The notes below the pieces were generated by a model. That model did no database searches. It saw nothing but the letters and a program-made list of their open reading frames with translations, and was not told the DNA's origin. A program made the position numbers and the translations under genes. Positions 5,626 to 8,009 of a stretch of DNA of 8,009 nucleotides are shown one piece after another. Source of the stretch: a bacterium (GTDB lineage: Bacteria; 4484-113; JAGGVC01); assembly GCA_039961635.1 (NCBI GenBank), contig JABRWB010000091.1:1-8009 (forward strand). Direction: 5' to 3'. Within the stretch, counting starts at the first letter, position 1. Each line of letters opens with the position of its first letter.

Positions 5626-7185
5626 ATGACCTGGCAGACAAACGGGGATTTCGATAAGGTAGCGATAATCGACCTGGGTTCCCAGTACACCCAGCTTATC
5701 GCGCGACGCGTGCGCGAACACTCGGTCTACAGCGAGATTTTCGGCAACACGCTTTCCGCGGCCGAACTTCGCGAAATGAAGCCCGCGGGCATCGTGCTTT
5801 CCGGCGGGCCGAACAGCGTTTACCAGTTCGGCAGCCCGGAGGTGGACAGGGAGATATTCGATCTCGGAATTCCTGTGCTGGGCATCTGCTACGGGATGCA
5901 GCTCATCGGCAAAGTGTTCGGCGTCGAGGTGTCGGCGGCGAAGAACCGGGAGTACGGTAAAACCGAGCTGACGGTGGATGTGCCAGAAAGCGCGTTGTTC
6001 AAAGGACTCAACCCTGACTTGATCTGTTGGATGAGCCACGGCGACATCACGGCGACCGCGCCCCCCGGCTTCATTGCGACCAGCCACACCATGAACACGC
6101 CCGTCGCGTCGTTCGAAAACGTCGAGCGCAAGATTTACTCGGTGCAGTTCCATCCGGAAGTGACGCACACACCATGGGGACGCGACCTCATCGCGAATTT
6201 CCTTTTCCGCGTGTGCGGCGCGCAGCCGAACTGGCGGATGGAAAGCTTCATCGCTCGCAGCGTGGAATGGATCAAGGCGAAAGTCGGCGGCGAGAAGGTG
6301 CTGTGCGGGCTTTCCGGCGGCGTGGACAGTCTGACGACCGCCGCAATCGTGGATCGGGCGATCGGCGACCAGCTTGTGTGCGTATTCGTGGATCACGGAA
6401 TGATGCGCAAGAACGAGGCCGAGGAAGTCATCGAGACATTCCGCGCCAACTTTCGAAGCAGGCTAATTCCGATCGACGCAAGCGAGCGTTTCCTGGACAG
6501 GCTCGCGGGAGTGGACGAGCCGGAGCGCAAGCGGCACATCATCGGCGAGGAATTCATCCGCGTATTCGAGGAAGAAGCGGTCAAACTGGAGGGCATCCGC
6601 TATCTCGCGCAGGGAACGAGTTATCCCGATATAATCGAATCCAGCGGAATCGGCAAGCACGCGCACGTGATCAAAAGCCATCACAACGTGGGCGGACTTC
6701 CGGAAAAAATGAATCTCGAACTAATCGAACCCTTGCGCGATTTGTTCAAGGACGAGATACGGCGGCTCGCCGTGGAGCTTGGGCTGCCGGATTCGATCGC
6801 GTACCGCCCGCCGTTCCCCGGGCCGGGGCTGGGAATCCGCGTGGTAGGAGAGGTGACGCGCGAGAAAATCGCCATACTGCAGCACGCGGACGCGATAATC
6901 CGCGAAGAGATAATCGCGGCCGATCTGTACGACGGGCGCACCCGCGCCTTCGGGGTGCTGCCTTCAATCAAGACAACCGGCGTCACGGGCGACGCGCGCG
7001 CGTACGGCTATCCCATAGTCGTGCGCGCCGTGACATCCGAAGACGAAATGACCGCGGACTGGACGCATGTCCCGTTCCCCGTGCTGGAAAAAATATCCAA
7101 TCGCGTGCTGTCGGAGGTCAAGGGCGTCGTGCGCGTCGCGCTCGACATTACGTCCAAGCCGCCGGCGACCATCGAATGGGAGTGA
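5626..7185 (+). CDS. guaA: GMP synthase (glutamine-hydrolysing)
   Basis: Converts XMP to GMP using ATP and glutamine, the last step of guanine nucleotide synthesis. From the ATG it is 519 residues, the normal length. Domains in order: a class I glutamine amidotransferase (about 10-200) with GICYGMQ (nucleophile C88) and QFHPEV (H176, E178); an ATP pyrophosphatase domain with the PP-loop SGGVDS (230-235); and the C-terminal dimerisation domain ending in the typical KPPATIEWE. FPGPGLGIR (397-405) is a further family signature. The ATG at 5626 gives a standard N-terminus 11 residues before VAIIDLGSQ, but has no Shine-Dalgarno site. An in-frame TTG at 5566 has AGGAGG 9 nt upstream and would add 20 residues (GRIRKGRGAPAP...) unlike the family. 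That stretch is encoded by the hairpin region, so I prefer the ATG, without certainty. It is 82 bp after guaB3. Confidence 0.95.
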   Translation: MTWQTNGDFDKVAIIDLGSQYTQLIARRVREHSVYSEIFGNTLSAAELREMKPAGIVLSGGPNSVYQFGSPEVDREIFDLGIPVLGICYGMQLIGKVFGVEVSAAKNREYGKTELTVDVPESALFKGLNPDLICWMSHGDITATAPPGFIATSHTMNTPVASFENVERKIYSVQFHPEVTHTPWGRDLIANFLFRVCGAQPNWRMESFIARSVEWIKAKVGGEKVLCGLSGGVDSLTTAAIVDRAIGDQLVCVFVDHGMMRKNEAEEVIETFRANFRSRLIPIDASERFLDRLAGVDEPERKRHIIGEEFIRVFEEEAVKLEGIRYLAQGTSYPDIIESSGIGKHAHVIKSHHNVGGLPEKMNLELIEPLRDLFKDEIRRLAVELGLPDSIAYRPPFPGPGLGIRVVGEVTREKIAILQHADAIIREEIIAADLYDGRTRAFGVLPSIKTTGVTGDARAYGYPIVVRAVTSEDEMTADWTHVPFPVLEKISNRVLSEVKGVVRVALDITSKPPATIEWE

Positions 7186-7189
7186 CAAG

Positions 7190-7717
7190 ATGAGCGTTAA
7201 GATACCCCCGCATTTCAAACTGCTTTTTTCCGCCGAACAAATAGAGAAGCGCGTAAGCGAGCTTGCGTCGGAAATCAGCGCCGCCTACGAGGGAAAGGAG
7301 CTTCATATCATCTGCGTCCTCAAGGGCGCGACGATGTTCCACGCCGACCTGACGCGCAAGCTGACTGTGCCCGTGACGTACGATTTCCTTTCGGTGTCCA
7401 GCTATAAGGGAACCGAGTCCAGCGGCGTCGTGAAGCTGGTGAAAGACCTGGACGAAGACATCGAAAGTAGACATGTCCTCGTTCTTGAGGATATAATAGA
7501 CACCGGGCTGACGCTCAACTATATAGAGCGCAACCTTCAAACCCGCAAGGTGGCAAGCCTTGCGACCGCAAGCTTCCTTGACAGACCCGACAGGCGGAAG
7601 GTCGAACTTAAGCTCGATTATGTCGGTTTCGTGATCCCCGATTGTTACGTTGTCGGCTACGGGCTTGATTGTGAGCATAAATACCGCCAGTTCAAGGATA
7701 TTTACGCGATCAACTAG
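7190..7717 (+). CDS. hpt: Hypoxanthine phosphoribosyltransferase
   Basis: A 175-residue type I phosphoribosyltransferase that joins hypoxanthine (often also guanine) to PRPP to give IMP or GMP. The PRPP-binding motif is VLVLEDIIDTG (96-106), with the acidic pair E100-D101. VLKGA (43-47) forms the pyrophosphate-binding loop, and SSYKGTESSG (70-79) is the mobile loop over the active site. The C-terminal VVGYGLDCEHKYRQ (154-167) is typical of bacterial Hpt. Length matches the family. The ATG lies 4 nt after the guaA stop, and GGGAG within the last guaA codons serves as ribosome binding site, so the two genes are translationally coupled. It feeds salvaged IMP to the upstream GuaB3-GuaA pair. A longer frame beginning inside guaA at 7067 was rejected because the extension is not family-like. 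Confidence 0.95.
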   Translation: MSVKIPPHFKLLFSAEQIEKRVSELASEISAAYEGKELHIICVLKGATMFHADLTRKLTVPVTYDFLSVSSYKGTESSGVVKLVKDLDEDIESRHVLVLEDIIDTGLTLNYIERNLQTRKVASLATASFLDRPDRRKVELKLDYVGFVIPDCYVVGYGLDCEHKYRQFKDIYAIN

Positions 7718-7748
7718 CCTCCGCGAACTGAATTGCACAGGAGTAACA

Positions 7749-8009
7749 ATGTCTGAAGAAACTTACTACGACCAGGAAACGCTGGAAGGTATGACTATCA
7801 ACCAGCTCTATGACCTCGCGAAAGACCGCGGGATCAAGAACCACCGCAAGATGAAGAAACACGAACTTGTGGCGGAAATAATGGATTTCGAAAAGGCGCT
7901 TCGCCGGAAGGTCGCCGTCCGCGTGGCGTCCGCGCCGAGCGAGACCGCGCCGCCGAAGCCGGCGCCGCTGGCATTCGGCGCGCCGGAACCGCCGGAGCCT
8001 ATTAAATCC
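7749..8009 (+). CDS. Rho N-terminal-domain protein, 5' part only
   Basis: The first 87 codons of a gene that runs off the window; the frame stays open to the end. Residues 12-46 (LEGMTINQLYDLAKDRGI..., then HRKMKKHELVAEIM) match the helical Rho N-terminal (SAP-like) domain, with the MTI-L-LAK start and the KMKK-EL helix seen in that family. From about residue 56 the sequence turns Ala/Pro/Arg-rich and low in complexity. It begins 31 nt after hpt with AGGAG 5 nt before the ATG, so it is probably in the same operon. It could be transcription terminator Rho itself with a Pro-rich insert before the RNA-binding domain, or a smaller protein that carries only this domain; the missing C-terminal part decides. 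The gene is unlikely to be a purine enzyme. Confidence 0.7.
   Translation, partial: MSEETYYDQETLEGMTINQLYDLAKDRGIKNHRKMKKHELVAEIMDFEKALRRKVAVRVASAPSETAPPKPAPLAFGAPEPPEPIKS

Noticed and set aside
6027-7193. A 388-codon plus-strand frame overlapping guaA
   Set aside because: A +1 shadow of guaA with an Arg-dominated composition and no domain.

Overview
This window comes from a GC-rich bacterial chromosome. Purine rings and TPP control, Shine-Dalgarno sites, and a mix of ATG, GTG and TTG starts all fit a bacterium. I cannot place it to a phylum. The closest resemblance I recognise for the IMP dehydrogenase-like gene is the GuaB3 type known from cyanobacteria and actinobacteria, but that alone does not assign the host. 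All clear genes are chromosomal housekeeping or salvage functions, except a small REP/RAYT unit at the left edge.

Left edge (1-740): an intact HUH/Y1 transposase of the REP-associated (RAYT) type on the + strand. It is bracketed by two perfect 26-bp inverted REP-like hairpins (74-99 and 708-733), with a third, degenerate REP just outside (23-45). This stretch looks visibly less GC-rich than the rest. It meets the next operon tail to tail.

Minus-strand operon (4143 down to 787): a weak promoter, a TPP (THI-box) riboswitch, a CytX-type NCS1 transporter, and, 9 nt after its stop, a GTG-started tandem-AAA ATPase resembling Ycf46/SpoVK. The leader shows a convincing switch: a ten-position helix (nine pairs and one G-G mismatch) can bury the transporter's ribosome binding site, and a competing helix pairs the aptamer's own 5' strand with the sequestering strand. 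The transporter is therefore predicted to import a thiamin pyrimidine precursor and to be shut off by TPP. Placing an uncharacterised AAA+ ATPase in the same TPP-controlled unit is the most unusual functional link in the window.

Centre (3967-4391): a 425-bp divergent control region. It holds the riboswitch, an orphan minus-strand terminator-like hairpin, and a + strand promoter with a perfect -35 box followed by a strong leader hairpin.

Plus-strand operon (4392 to the right edge): a CBS-less GuaB3-type IMP dehydrogenase-family enzyme with the catalytic cysteine retained, guaA (GMP synthase), hpt (hypoxanthine phosphoribosyltransferase), and the 5' end of a gene with a Rho N-terminal-like domain. 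Together the first three make and salvage IMP/GMP. Between guaB3 and guaA lies a GC-rich structure followed by a U-rich tract. It looks like an internal terminator or attenuator and also traps an AGGAGG sequence. I see no tRNA, rRNA, CRISPR array, insertion sequence or phage gene.
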